Shown here: positions 47,839 through 57,042 of the stretch, piece after piece
Layout: each line of letters starts with the position of its first letter
Numbering within the stretch: position 1 is the stretch's first letter
Source of the DNA: Gammaproteobacteria bacterium
Lineage (GTDB): Bacteria; Pseudomonadota; Gammaproteobacteria; Enterobacterales; Kangiellaceae
Reading direction: 5' to 3'
Assembly (NCBI GenBank): GCA_013373375.1
Contig: JABXHY010000040.1
Coordinates: 45,205 to 109,204, forward strand
DNA: 64,000 nucleotides
The notes under the pieces: generated by a model
What the model was told of the DNA's origin: nothing
Databases searched by the model: none
The model's input: the letters and a program-made list of their open reading frames with translations, nothing else
Program-made: the position numbers and the translations under genes

Positions 47839-47860
47839 AATTCGGCCAAAAGCGGACATC
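47839..47860. repeat. Short repeat, copy C
   Basis: Third copy (TTCGGCCAAAAGCGGACATC core), the most diverged at its left edge. It lies between the nuclease-like gene and the 3' end of gajB. Confidence 0.55.
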
Positions 47861-47977
47861 CAATTTTGCTGAGCGGAATTTAGGACCCAGCCCTTTATTG
47901 ATGGCAGTAGAGGCAAAATAAGGCACATGACAGTATCAAATGACGCTATCTCAGCGTGTGGACATATTGAAAGAGAG

Positions 47978-49606
47978 TTAACTGAAATGGTATAGGCCCT
48001 CTAGTTGCGGCAAGCCAAGAAAGTATGAAGGCGAAGAATTTCCAAATTTACCGTTGCTATTCATACGCTTTTCACAGCGGATTAAAAAACACATTTCTTT
48101 TGCTCGAGTAATTCCTACGTAATGTAAGTTGGTTTCCTGCGCGAGGTCACTATATTGTGGGGGATCGTTCCAGTTGCCGGTAAATCTTTGGTGCGGAAAA
48201 GACCAGGCTTCTAAATCTAGATGGAATACTATTTCAAATTCTAGCCCCTTGGATTTATGGAGGGTCATCAATTGAAGCTCATCGTTATTCTTAGGCGTAT
48301 ATAAGTCAAAAAGTTCTTGATGCGACAGTATATCTAATACTGACTGTTCTTCTATTTTGTTGCACTCTAGATATAGCTTTTCAGCGATGCGTTTACATGT
48401 GCCCAAAATTTCTTCAGGATCACTAATATCCCGAAGAATACGAAATAGCTCTACAGTAGATCGCTTGCGCTCTGGTGATACACGAATACCTGTTTCATAA
48501 AGGTATTTATCCAATATCTCTTGGTAGGAATTACTGGTGCCACCAATATAGGCTAGAACTTCTGTCAGTAATGTTGCCGAAGGGGAATCGAGTTTATCCA
48601 AAGGTGTGTCTACATACGTTCGACATGCTAGTTTGGCTCCTTTTTGAAAAAGCTTTAAGGAGCTCTCTTTCTTAGCGAGAATCGCGATATTTGAATACTC
48701 GTTGATCGTGCCGCTTTCTTTCCAGCCTTGAATCCAGTCACAGATCATCTCACTCGCATCACTTATATTTCCGTTCATTAATCGTCGGAACATCCTACAC
48801 TCGTTGGTTTGTAATAAGGGAGCATTTGAGTTGAGAAGACGAGCAGCATAGTTCTTTATCGAATCATGAGACCTGTGGTTTATATCTATCACAAAGTGTT
48901 CATATTGTTGATCCTGTATGAGGTCACGAATATATTCCGGGTTGCTGCCACGAAACTTATAGATTGACTGATTTGTATCTCCAACAGCGACCCCTATTAG
49001 ACCCAAATTAACGAGTGCCTTAAATAGCAGGTGTTGTGGTTCCGAAGAGTCTTGATATTCATCGACGAAAATATGAGTATAGCGGGCTTTTATGAATTGC
49101 TGAACCGCGGGGTTGTTTTTTAAAATATATAAAGCGATCGATGAGACGCTTTTTAAGACAATCTTTCCAGAAAGGTACAATCTCTTAAATACATCAATTT
49201 CAGATAAGAACCACTCTTCATGAAACTCTTTTTGATATTCAGTTTCAAACAGAGCAATTTCATTCTCATCAAAATTTTTGCTGATTCTACATTCTGATGA
49301 AGTGCCACCCCAAATATGCGAGATGAAAGGATAAATGATTTCATTCAAACAGAACTTGTCGATAGTACCAAAGTAGCTCTGTGAGACGGAGTGAGAACTG
49401 CCACTGGATCGTTGGACGATTTCCTCACTGGCTTTTACTGTAAATGTTATTGCTATGATACCTTGGTGTGCTTTGAGATTCTTTGTTACTTTTTTAATTT
49501 TTTCAACCATGACTGTGGTCTTACCTGCACCAGGGCAAGCGGTGATAACCATACTTCCAATATGATCGATTGCTAACTGTTGCTGCTCCGTAAAATTAAA
49601 GTTCAC
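47978..49606 (-). CDS. gajB: Gabija helicase GajB (UvrD-like)
   Basis: A 542-residue superfamily 1 helicase from GTG 49606. Walker A ACPGAGKT (23-30), motif II VDEYQDSS (DEYQD at 182-186), motif III-like GVAVGDTNQSIYKFRGSNP, and C-terminal LMTLHKSKGLEFEIVF and YVGITRAKEMCFLI. It is short compared with UvrD (about 720 aa) and close to GajB (about 500 aa). It starts 1 bp after the gajA stop, so coupled translation is expected. GajB senses nucleotide depletion or DNA ends and licenses GajA, by family knowledge. Confidence 0.92.
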   Translation of the reverse strand: MNFNFTEQQQLAIDHIGSMVITACPGAGKTTVMVEKIKKVTKNLKAHQGIIAITFTVKASEEIVQRSSGSSHSVSQSYFGTIDKFCLNEIIYPFISHIWGGTSSECRISKNFDENEIALFETEYQKEFHEEWFLSEIDVFKRLYLSGKIVLKSVSSIALYILKNNPAVQQFIKARYTHIFVDEYQDSSEPQHLLFKALVNLGLIGVAVGDTNQSIYKFRGSNPEYIRDLIQDQQYEHFVIDINHRSHDSIKNYAARLLNSNAPLLQTNECRMFRRLMNGNISDASEMICDWIQGWKESGTINEYSNIAILAKKESSLKLFQKGAKLACRTYVDTPLDKLDSPSATLLTEVLAYIGGTSNSYQEILDKYLYETGIRVSPERKRSTVELFRILRDISDPEEILGTCKRIAEKLYLECNKIEEQSVLDILSHQELFDLYTPKNNDELQLMTLHKSKGLEFEIVFHLDLEAWSFPHQRFTGNWNDPPQYSDLAQETNLHYVGITRAKEMCFLIRCEKRMNSNGKFGNSSPSYFLGLPQLEGLYHFS

Positions 49607-49607
49607 G

Positions 49608-51311
49608 TCAGTTTACTTCCTTAATTTTATCAACGAGGAATTGCAGTGGGCGTGATAGCTCACCATTTTTGAGTGTTTTAAGGTCTGCATTAGGTTCGTT
49701 CAAAAGTTCTCTCATACGAGATGCCTTTTTCTTCTGGAGATATTTAACCGCCCCTTCACGATTTTCTGATCCGGAGTACGCTCGCATTATCTCCGGAGCT
49801 TCGTCATAAAGGTCGTGTTCTAAATCGTGTTTAGCAAGAAATATTCCTAGCTGGTTTAGCTTATCGGAGGCAACTTGCCAATCATTCCATTCGACGATCT
49901 CTTCTGGGGTAAAGGCTTTAGTTTGGTTGCCATATTCTTTTAGGCCAGCGATCTTCATACAACGGTTTATGCCAGCATAACGCCATTCTTCTCTTTTACT
50001 GACTTTGAATACATCGTTGTCAGTCCTCATTGTCCAAGGAATGTCTAAAGCTTTTAGAACGTTTATATAAACTTCGAAGTCAATACCATCTACTGGGAGA
50101 ATCGAGATATTTAGGTAGTCCAAATCAATTTTTAAAGAGTAGGCAAGTGATTCATAGAAAAGTTTTTCTGAAGGTCCTTCTACCAAAAAAACACCACTTG
50201 AGAAGAACGCTTCGGCTGGTAAAATAGATAAACGATAACCGAAATCATCGATGCTTTCGCTAATGCAACCTGAGCAGCCGTTGCTGGCGGCGGTGGTTTT
50301 TCCATTTCGGGATAGCAACCTAATAATTGAGTTTGGTGAAAAGCTAACGGCAATCTGGGGAGAGTGTGAGGTAATGATCGACTGTCCAGGCAGTTCATCA
50401 ACTAAATATCTCGCAAGCTTTCTTTGTTGGTGTGGGTGAAGGTGCGCTTCTGGCTCTTCGACAACATAGAAAACAACTTCACGGTCGACATCATGTTCTC
50501 TAATGCTTTTTGCTTTCCATAAAGCAATTAGGATCTGATTGTTTCGACCATCTCCCCCTAAAAGCATCCGATTTCCTTCACTGCTGGCAGACAATTTTAG
50601 TCGATCAATAAAGTCATTTACGCCGATGGCACCTGCGTCTAGCTGTATGTCGTAGTTTGAATTCTCGTGAGAAAGTTTTTTCATCTCACTGTTTAGCTCA
50701 CTGGTTGATTGATACACGTATATTAGTTGAGAAACCTTTTCATTGAGGGCGGTTAAATCAACTCCAATCTCCTCAAGAAGGTCTGCATCTTCGGCTTGTT
50801 CATCATCAGACAACAGTTTTTGAGACAGCTTTAGTAGTTGCCGTTTTTCTTTATTTATAAATTTTTCTAGATCTCGTTGAGAATCGATACATTTAAGATT
50901 AATGAACTTTAAATAGAATCGACTGTTTATTGGTGAAAGGTTATTCTCATCAAATCCAACAAACAGTTGGTAATCAAGATCTTTTTTAGTTGCCTGATAC
51001 TTCATGACGCATGTCTTATTGTCTGAGACCGCACCTTTAAGAATTGAAATAGCAGCATCTTCAACAATATCGGTGAATTCGATAGTGACAGAAAAAATAT
51101 CAGAATTTATGTCAGCTGAGCTATGAAAGTCCGTCTCTCTTGGCTCTAGGTCGGTCTCAGAGAAACTTTTATCTAATAGCAGCCTTAGGGCGTATATTAG
51201 GTTGGTTTTTCCTATGTCATTTGACCCGATCAATAATGTACTTTTATTGAACTTTATGGTCGCGTTTTCAAAGTTTCTGAATCCCAATATTTTTACTGTA
51301 GATATTTTCAT
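49608..51311 (-). CDS. gajA: Gabija OLD-family nuclease GajA
   Basis: A 567-residue OLD-type protein. ATPase: Walker A GSNDIGKT (29-36), signature and Walker B around VVEEPEAHLHPHQQRKL (283-299), and SHSPQI. TOPRIM: VEGPSEK with Glu378, then VDGID (408-411) and RTDND (429-433) for the acidic metal ligands. Size matches GajA of Bacillus (about 578 aa). GajA nicks DNA at defined sites when nucleotides fall during phage attack. It is the first gene of the gajA-gajB operon, the reason to prefer Gabija over a single OLD nuclease. Confidence 0.93.
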   Translation of the reverse strand: MKISTVKILGFRNFENATIKFNKSTLLIGSNDIGKTNLIYALRLLLDKSFSETDLEPRETDFHSSADINSDIFSVTIEFTDIVEDAAISILKGAVSDNKTCVMKYQATKKDLDYQLFVGFDENNLSPINSRFYLKFINLKCIDSQRDLEKFINKEKRQLLKLSQKLLSDDEQAEDADLLEEIGVDLTALNEKVSQLIYVYQSTSELNSEMKKLSHENSNYDIQLDAGAIGVNDFIDRLKLSASSEGNRMLLGGDGRNNQILIALWKAKSIREHDVDREVVFYVVEEPEAHLHPHQQRKLARYLVDELPGQSIITSHSPQIAVSFSPNSIIRLLSRNGKTTAASNGCSGCISESIDDFGYRLSILPAEAFFSSGVFLVEGPSEKLFYESLAYSLKIDLDYLNISILPVDGIDFEVYINVLKALDIPWTMRTDNDVFKVSKREEWRYAGINRCMKIAGLKEYGNQTKAFTPEEIVEWNDWQVASDKLNQLGIFLAKHDLEHDLYDEAPEIMRAYSGSENREGAVKYLQKKKASRMRELLNEPNADLKTLKNGELSRPLQFLVDKIKEVN

Positions 51312-51415
51312 TTCTAGTGAAGCCTACCTATGTAGTCTGATATTAGTTTTAGACGCTAGCTACTTGGCATGCTCGGAATAACTAGAATCAGAGTCGCTTT
51401 AACTCAATAAAAAAT

Positions 51416-51931
51416 TCAATCTTCTTCAACATCAACTTTATCTCCAATAAATGGAGCAGATACAAGGAGGATAATCCCTCCAATAGAACTAACGACAATA
51501 TCTAAAGGCATTGTCACAACTAATAACGCTTGTGCTGGATATCCATACCATTCTCGATAATCACCTCTAAATTTTAATTTACCGTCATACTGAGTGACTT
51601 CAAATTCAAAGATCTCGCCATCGACTTCTAATTGAATGGTACCCTTCGACTTCGCGTTATTCCATTTAATCTCATCAAACTTAAAATCAACCTCTCCCAC
51701 TATTTCACCAGCCTGTTCAGGATATAGGTTAGCATAGGGATAAATTGCTCCATGGGCGAAGGCAAAACCATGAACATTCCGCTCGGAATCTATTAAGCTA
51801 ACTTGTGTAGGGTTTGGTTCACTTGGCACTGTGCCATGCTTCGACCGGGCTCCAACACTGCCAATATAGGAAGAAGTAATACATCCACTTAAAAATAAGG
51901 AAGCTATAAAGGCGAAAATCGATTTTCTCAA
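51416..51931 (-). CDS. Lipoprotein, possibly YceK/YidQ-like
   Basis: A 171-residue lipoprotein. I chose TTG 51931, which has AGGGAT upstream and gives the signal MRKSIFAFIASLFLSGC; the frame runs on to 52012 but that start would overlap the next gene and bury the signal peptide. The mature protein has a conserved-looking C-terminal hydrophobic stretch (LLVVTMPLDIVVSSIGGIILLVSAP) of the YceK type. Function unknown. Divergent from the broken DUF7674-like gene. Confidence 0.65.
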   Translation of the reverse strand: MRKSIFAFIASLFLSGCITSSYIGSVGARSKHGTVPSEPNPTQVSLIDSERNVHGFAFAHGAIYPYANLYPEQAGEIVGEVDFKFDEIKWNNAKSKGTIQLEVDGEIFEFEVTQYDGKLKFRGDYREWYGYPAQALLVVTMPLDIVVSSIGGIILLVSAPFIGDKVDVEED

Positions 51932-52037
51932 ATTGATCCCTGTTCTGACACTTACATTTAAATTATATGTAGTATAGGAAACATAAGACATTCGTGCTAA
52001 TTTGAGCTCCAAGAAGCTAGAAAACGAAAAACTCGGT

Positions 52038-52445
52038 ATGACTAGCGTCGTATTTGACTTTTATAAGGAAATAAACAAAAAGTACTCAGATATTTCTGGT
52101 GATACAGATATTGAATATGAAAGGCTGTGGGGAGAAATTGACGAGTTTGGACTACATCCCTATTCATGGTTTGAGTCACTCGCTCACGCTTTAAATTAAA
52201 AGATGAGCAACGGTACGCCTGCCGAAGACTATATTGACTTATTTAAGTATATTGAGCTTGCGTATAAAACAGGAAACGAAGAGCTTAAAAAGTGTATTGG
52301 TGTTACGTTTATAGAAAACTTATTTTGGCAAGTCGATCCTGAAAAGGCTTCACCTTATTGGAAGATAACTCCAGAAGCGTTAAAGAAACTATATCTAGAT
52401 TTCTTTGGTCTCCCTCCATTGAAATATGAGAAACAAAAAAGCTAG
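52038..52445 (+). pseudogene. DUF7674-like gene split by an in-frame TAA
   Basis: Two frames in the same register, 52038-52199 (ending WFESLAHALN) and 52203-52445 (starting MSNGTPAEDYIDLF), are parted only by a TAA at 52197-52199 and one Lys codon. Together they read like one protein of about 135 residues of the DUF7674 type (FYKEINKKYSD, WFESLAHAL, CIGVTFIENLFWQVD). This points to a recent nonsense mutation; readthrough or two separate peptides are less likely. ATG 52038 is used; a TTG at 52002 is in frame. Confidence 0.6.
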
Positions 52446-52462
52446 ATTTTAAGAGATACCTT

Positions 52463-52900
52463 ATGACAATAAATAACTTTTTATTACTCACATCAATCTT
52501 ATTGGTCAGCAATCTATTCGCCTGTGGAGAAAAAGAAAAGCCAACGGTCTATATAGAATTAGAACACGAAAGAGGAAATCAAAACTATTACTATTTACTC
52601 TTTCCTAAGGAATTTAAAGAAACTGACTTCGACGGTGCATCAATAGCTCTTTATGAAAAAGAGGAAATACTTGTGTCCGTCGGAATGGATACGACACTGA
52701 TAACGCCTGATCGAGAATTTCTCTTCAATAAATATGGACATGGCTATATATCAGATATGTGGATTGCAAAGGAAATTGAACCTAACGCAAGAATAACTAT
52801 CGCTTATAGAATGAGGCCGAATAATAACGGGCTTATTCCTGCTTGTGTCGATTGGTTTGAATATAAATTTAGTGAACTAGAAAGGATAGAATCGGATTAA
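52463..52900 (+). CDS. Small lipoprotein of unknown function
   Basis: A 145-residue precursor with a hydrophobic signal and probable lipobox NLFACG (Cys near 21). The mature part is beta-rich (YYLLFPKEF, ASIALYEKEEILVSV, RITIAYRM). No family recognised. It starts 17 bp after the broken gene on the same strand and may share its transcript. Confidence 0.65.
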   Translation: MTINNFLLLTSILLVSNLFACGEKEKPTVYIELEHERGNQNYYYLLFPKEFKETDFDGASIALYEKEEILVSVGMDTTLITPDREFLFNKYGHGYISDMWIAKEIEPNARITIAYRMRPNNNGLIPACVDWFEYKFSELERIESD

Positions 52901-52999
52901 TTAAAATTCACTCCAGTTCCTTTTTACTTTACGCTAATAACGACTCAAAAATAACTAATGTCAGATTGGAGTCCATAGAATAATACTTAGACTAAGATT

Positions 53000-53425
53000 C
53001 TAAATCTCATTTCCACAATTATTGCACTTCACAGTATCCTTTTTATTAGTTACTCCGCACACACTACATATCCAATTATAGTTTGGGCGCCATGATTCTT
53101 GCTTTTTGTTCATTATATTAATGAAAGCTATTGCTATGGATACTCCAACTAATAAACAGGACAAAATAAGATAACCACCTTCACGATCCATGTATCCAAC
53201 ATCGCTAGACCATATGATTAGAAAATAGAGTGAACAAGTTAAAAAAACCGAAAGTATAAGAGCATACTTTGGCGATTTTGTTGCAATAAAAATATTAGTT
53301 ATTGCCAATAGAATGGCAGGAAAACCGACGAATAAAACATAAAGCCCGGTAGGATCTGATGCGTAGACTGTGCTGGGAGCGGTCGACAACAAAAAACCAT
53401 ATAAGGTAGCTTTTGAATATTTCAT
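53000..53425 (-). CDS. Membrane protein with C-terminal zinc ribbon
   Basis: A 141-residue protein: four hydrophobic segments (a signal-like first one ending PSTVYASD, then about 25-45, 55-72 and 82-102) and a cytosolic tail with a zinc ribbon, CSVCGVTNKKDTVKCNNCG. The tail pattern is the RanBP2/zinc-ribbon type. Role unknown. AGGT precedes ATG 53425. Part of the run of small orphan genes. Confidence 0.7.
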   Translation of the reverse strand: MKYSKATLYGFLLSTAPSTVYASDPTGLYVLFVGFPAILLAITNIFIATKSPKYALILSVFLTCSLYFLIIWSSDVGYMDREGGYLILSCLLVGVSIAIAFINIMNKKQESWRPNYNWICSVCGVTNKKDTVKCNNCGNEI

Positions 53426-53455
53426 ACTAATTTACCTGAGGACAATTAATTAAAA

Positions 53456-53923
53456 TCATAGCCACTCAGCACCCAACGCAAAGTCAGCTTCGCCTTCAAA
53501 AGGCTCAACCTTATAATGATTCTTAAATAAATCGTTGACTAACAATGCTTGCTTTTCGGGTGATAATTTCGAAATATTTATATAAGCAATCTGATTTTCA
53601 TCTGTTCGCTCTTTATCAATTAAAACTCCATAGTTTGAGAGAAGTGAATCAATATTCGGGACATCTTCAACTAATTTTAAATAGGGAAGCTTAACATGCA
53701 ATTCAAAAGTTGCATGTCCATTTCCTTGCGCGAAAATACCCAACCAACGATCCACTTCGCCTAAACCCTCAAGCTTCTTAAAGACTTCAGCAATGGCATC
53801 TTTAGAGCTTCGAATAATTCCATCTGGATACTCGACCAATGGAGTATCAAAATCGATATTCGAAGATAATGAATAAGAGGCACCAAAAACCGCAAGGATC
53901 GAAACAATTATTTTTCTAAACAT
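53456..53923 (-). CDS. Small secreted protein of unknown function
   Basis: A 155-residue precursor with signal peptide (cut near YSLSSN). The mature protein starts FDTPLVEYPDG, contains GNGHATFELHVKLPYLKL and ends DFALGAEWL. No family recognised. It lies 30 bp upstream of the zinc-ribbon membrane gene on the same strand, so the two may form an operon. Confidence 0.65.
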   Translation of the reverse strand: MFRKIIVSILAVFGASYSLSSNIDFDTPLVEYPDGIIRSSKDAIAEVFKKLEGLGEVDRWLGIFAQGNGHATFELHVKLPYLKLVEDVPNIDSLLSNYGVLIDKERTDENQIAYINISKLSPEKQALLVNDLFKNHYKVEPFEGEADFALGAEWL

Positions 53924-54046
53924 TTTCTCTCTATCTCAATTCTCTACTAACTTAACCAAACTTCCAGTTCACTGACTATAATCAAGGACTTCACATCATC
54001 TTGCAGACGCAGTGATCTTCACTGCCACATTAGTTATAGTACCCTC

Positions 54047-54676
54047 TCAAATTTCGATTTCAAATGAGTTAATAACGTGATCAATCCCATCAATATTGTA
54101 ATCACCGATATGCGAACGCTTTTCAATATTAAGTGTCACCGTTTTATTAGACAAAAAAAACTTATAACTTTGATTGTACGCACTTGGCTTTCCTTCTATA
54201 TCGAAACTAGAGGATATTTTTAATGTAATTAGTCCGTTCAATATAATCTTTTCTACTTTCAGCTTCATATTACGACCATTTAATACAGACATCACGCTTT
54301 TAAATTGTTGTTTAAGTAGCTCTTTATAAATATCAATCTCCAACTCTCCAAAGCTTTTCAGTTCTTCTTGATCTAATTCAGGCGGTCCAATAGAAACACC
54401 AATGAAGCTTGTAGTATACTTAGTTTCTGACTTAGCATTAAAAATAACTTCGTATGCATTCACGTTTAGATTAGGTTTAATCCCTGCCTTATTAACCTTA
54501 TCTTTGGCTGACGCCGTTATCTTTTCATTATCAGATTTTTTAGAGATATCCCAATCATCGAACACTTTCAGTTTAATTCCGTGTTCTAGTTGGATATTTT
54601 TCAATTCAGCCGCATTGTTATAATTACATATCAAAATGCTCATAACGAGCCAAAGAACAGCTTGTTTCTTTTTCAT
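54047..54676 (-). CDS. Secreted protein of unknown function
   Basis: A 209-residue precursor with signal peptide (cut near YNNAAE). The mature part is alpha/beta, with GIKLKVFDDWDISKKSD near the start and paired strands LITLKISSSFD and TVTLNIEKRSH near the end. The layout resembles DUF1795/PsbP-like proteins, but this is weak. It stands alone, with an inverted repeat (GCAGTGA...TCACTGC, 54010-54026) 20 bp after its stop codon. Confidence 0.65.
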   Translation of the reverse strand: MKKKQAVLWLVMSILICNYNNAAELKNIQLEHGIKLKVFDDWDISKKSDNEKITASAKDKVNKAGIKPNLNVNAYEVIFNAKSETKYTTSFIGVSIGPPELDQEELKSFGELEIDIYKELLKQQFKSVMSVLNGRNMKLKVEKIILNGLITLKISSSFDIEGKPSAYNQSYKFFLSNKTVTLNIEKRSHIGDYNIDGIDHVINSFEIEI

Positions 54677-54861
54677 ATATTCTAAAACCCTTTAAACATA
54701 TACTTTACAATTCAAACTTGAATTCAGAGATTTTTTTGATCTGAACCACTAATTTGTTACAAACATCAAGCTTAATTCTGCTCTAACATAAGACGAAAGT
54801 TGATTAGTCTAAAAGTCAAATCACTTGTAACCTACAACTAAAAGTTAAACAGAGATTTACT

Positions 54862-55140
54862 TCAGTTATTTAACCGAGCAGGCTTTATAAATTTCTCTCG
54901 AAACTCAATCCAGCATTCTCTTTCGGCTTTGTAGTAATCTGTATCTTCTCTTCGGGGAAATCCATCTTTAAAAAAATGATTCTCATTGCAATATAAAACA
55001 TCCCATATTTTTTGTGTTTCTGAAAAAAGAAAATCAAGGTGGCTATTTACAAAGTCCAATGCATTAATTGTATCTTGAATATAAGTCGTCACAACCGTAC
55101 CTGAACTATCCTCAGTTACTCTAATAGAGTCCCTTATCAC
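54862..55140 (-). CDS. Small protein overlapping its upstream neighbour
   Basis: A 92-residue soluble protein from GTG 55140 with aromatic and acidic segments (LDFLFSETQKIWDVLYCNENHFF, shown in part). Its 5' end overlaps the 3' end of the 55121 gene by 20 bp in another frame, so translation is probably coupled. No family recognised. The pair of a membrane protein followed by a small soluble protein resembles toxin/immunity pairs, but this is only a pattern. Confidence 0.5.
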   Translation of the reverse strand: MIRDSIRVTEDSSGTVVTTYIQDTINALDFVNSHLDFLFSETQKIWDVLYCNENHFFKDGFPRREDTDYYKAERECWIEFREKFIKPARLNN

Positions 55141-55618
55141 TTTTGTTATAGGGAGATAGTATCCAAATATTCCTCAAAGCGACTTCTTTAGGTAAGCCTT
55201 CTTCAATCAGCTTCTGCCAATCATTAGTTCCTTTCTTTGCTTTAAATACCTCAAAAAAGTACCTGCCAGAGAACCTATGATATGGAAATCCTACAAAATA
55301 TAAAGAACCATCCCATTCATTCAGAATTATCATCTGCCTGGAGTGTTCGAATTCATATTCATATTGATCAATTGCAAAGGTGTAGGTATATGTAGATTTA
55401 TTATCACCAAACTCGAATAGATGGCCAAACTTCAACCAATAATCAACGTAATTATAGGTCAATGTTACATCCACTTCCTTTCCGACAAACTTTACCTTTT
55501 CGTGATAAACGGTCGTTTCTCCAACGTAATGCTTGATTATTATAAATAGAATAATAGCAGCCACTATTGCAAGCCAAATTCGGCTATTTCCTTTTTCTTT
55601 AACAGTTTGACTTTCCAT
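55121..55618 (-). CDS. Single-pass membrane protein of unknown function
   Basis: A 165-residue protein with one membrane helix (about 13-30) and a Tyr/Phe-rich periplasmic part (DVTLTYNYVDYWLKFG, YEYEFEHSRQ). No family recognised. ATG 55618 is the only start. First gene of a pair with 54862-55140. Confidence 0.6.
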   Translation of the reverse strand: MESQTVKEKGNSRIWLAIVAAIILFIIIKHYVGETTVYHEKVKFVGKEVDVTLTYNYVDYWLKFGHLFEFGDNKSTYTYTFAIDQYEYEFEHSRQMIILNEWDGSLYFVGFPYHRFSGRYFFEVFKAKKGTNDWQKLIEEGLPKEVALRNIWILSPYNKSDKGLY

Positions 55619-55708
55619 TAATAATTACACTCTGTAATGACATATCTTTTCGACAAGACTGTATTTTGAAATAATCCGGAGCTGAGTCCAACTCTTCTCA
55701 ACAATCTA

Positions 55709-56320
55709 TTAATTGCGGATGGCAGCCTGATTGCAACTCTTTATTTGTTCTATAAATTCTAAGGCTTTTTTAGTAAGAGGATGGTCTTTATCCACAACAC
55801 TAAATTTAAGAGTATTATAATCACCATCAGTTAGATAAAAGTTAAAACTATAACCTCCATCTAATATGATACGCTTTATTTCATCTGCCTTAAAACCGGA
55901 TGCATAAGTCGTTACAGACTGCCATAAATCTTTCAATAGCTCAGGAACAATAGTGCAATTAGTCGCATTAGTCCTAATTCTGGTCATATCGAGGCGTGCT
56001 CTCATTTCATCGCGTGTTCGCACTCCAGACTGCCACATATCCATTGCTTGGTGTCCTGATTGTTTTGATAGTTCAATTAACTCCACAGAATAATTCTTCT
56101 CTATATTAACAGTAAACCTATACTCCGCATTGCTCCATCCAGTTGGCCCTTTATATAAAAACATAAAACCTAATTGGGGAATATTCTTGTCGCCGGTTAC
56201 ATCGTCTTCCAATTCATGGTATAGCTCTAAAAAGCTTTCATAGTCTGCATCGCGATAATGGGCACAACCAACTACCATTAACGAAAGTAAAATTAAAGCT
56301 GACTTTGTTACTGCATTCAT
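55709..56320 (-). CDS. Lipoprotein of unknown function
   Basis: A 203-residue lipoprotein with lipobox MVVGC (Cys19). The mature part has a helical start (YESFLELYHELEDDV), a beta section (EYRFTVNIEKNYSVEL) and two Cys near ATNCTIVPELL and QIKSCNQAA. No known family. On the same strand as the neighbouring orphans, 90 bp upstream of the 55121-55618 gene. Confidence 0.65.
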   Translation of the reverse strand: MNAVTKSALILLSLMVVGCAHYRDADYESFLELYHELEDDVTGDKNIPQLGFMFLYKGPTGWSNAEYRFTVNIEKNYSVELIELSKQSGHQAMDMWQSGVRTRDEMRARLDMTRIRTNATNCTIVPELLKDLWQSVTTYASGFKADEIKRIILDGGYSFNFYLTDGDYNTLKFSVVDKDHPLTKKALEFIEQIKSCNQAAIRN

Positions 56321-56478
56321 TATGTAACTTCCTCTAATAATAATTCCAATCAGTATTCACCTTTATCATTTTGATAACTTACAAGCCCATCGTATACTAG
56401 AAATACAATCCCTCCAACAGGACTCATCACTAAAATACATTTTCTTATTTAACTGAAAGACTTCGAAATTATCATTTC

Positions 56479-56964
56479 TTATTCACTGCATTCTTTATAA
56501 TATTTACGCTGTTCCTTGTTCACGACCGAAATAATTTTATCGACAGTTATCTTATTAACCGCCCTTTCATTAATTAAATTTCCTTTGACAGAAGAAATAT
56601 ACTTACAGCCATCTATATCTCCTTCCATTGTAGGCGTAAAAATAATTGTTCCAACATTTCTATCATTGAGCTCATTTGGCGCTATTTCTGAAAAATACCG
56701 AATGAAAAACTTGGTATTATCAAAGACTAAACTTGCAAGCTTTCCATTTAAAATTATCGAATACTCTCCATCACTTATTTGCTTTAAAGCCGCGATGAGG
56801 CACAGGTATTCATCTGAAATTCCGTTTTCCCTCAAGCGTTTAAGAGCACCAAAAGACTCAGACCAAAAATTAGATCGGCTTAGTAAAAGCTCTTTTTCAT
56901 CCGATTGTTCATGCTTATAACTTTCAACTCTTGCAAATACTTTCTCATACTCATTACTAAACAT
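56479..56964 (-). CDS. Unknown protein, probably missing its signal peptide by frameshift
   Basis: The open frame from ATG 56964 gives 161 residues, but in-frame sequence upstream (FSCFHVFIFSIFADSGLARD) looks like the end of a signal peptide and has no start codon. A TTG at 57061 with AGGAGA upstream opens MNKTLMIFMFSCFH in another frame, and both meet in an 8-bp tandem repeat (57011-57042). Adding one unit, or removing two, joins them into a secreted protein of about 195 residues. So the gene is phase-variable, or inactivated, or holds an assembly error. The body has no known family. Confidence 0.6.
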   Translation of the reverse strand: MFSNEYEKVFARVESYKHEQSDEKELLLSRSNFWSESFGALKRLRENGISDEYLCLIAALKQISDGEYSIILNGKLASLVFDNTKFFIRYFSEIAPNELNDRNVGTIIFTPTMEGDIDGCKYISSVKGNLINERAVNKITVDKIISVVNKEQRKYYKECSE

Positions 56965-57010
56965 AGCTTTAGTGCATTCATCATCTCTAGCTAAACCAGA
57001 ATCAGCAAAA

Positions 57011-57042
57011 ATAGAAAATATGAAAACATGAAAACATGAAAA
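57011..57042. repeat. 8-bp tandem repeat at a gene 5' end
   Basis: On the coding (minus) strand the units read TTTTCATG, TTTTCATG, TTTTCATA and TTTTCTAT: two perfect and two decayed copies. The unit length is not a multiple of three, so slippage shifts the frame of the gene at 56479-56964. Confidence 0.7.
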
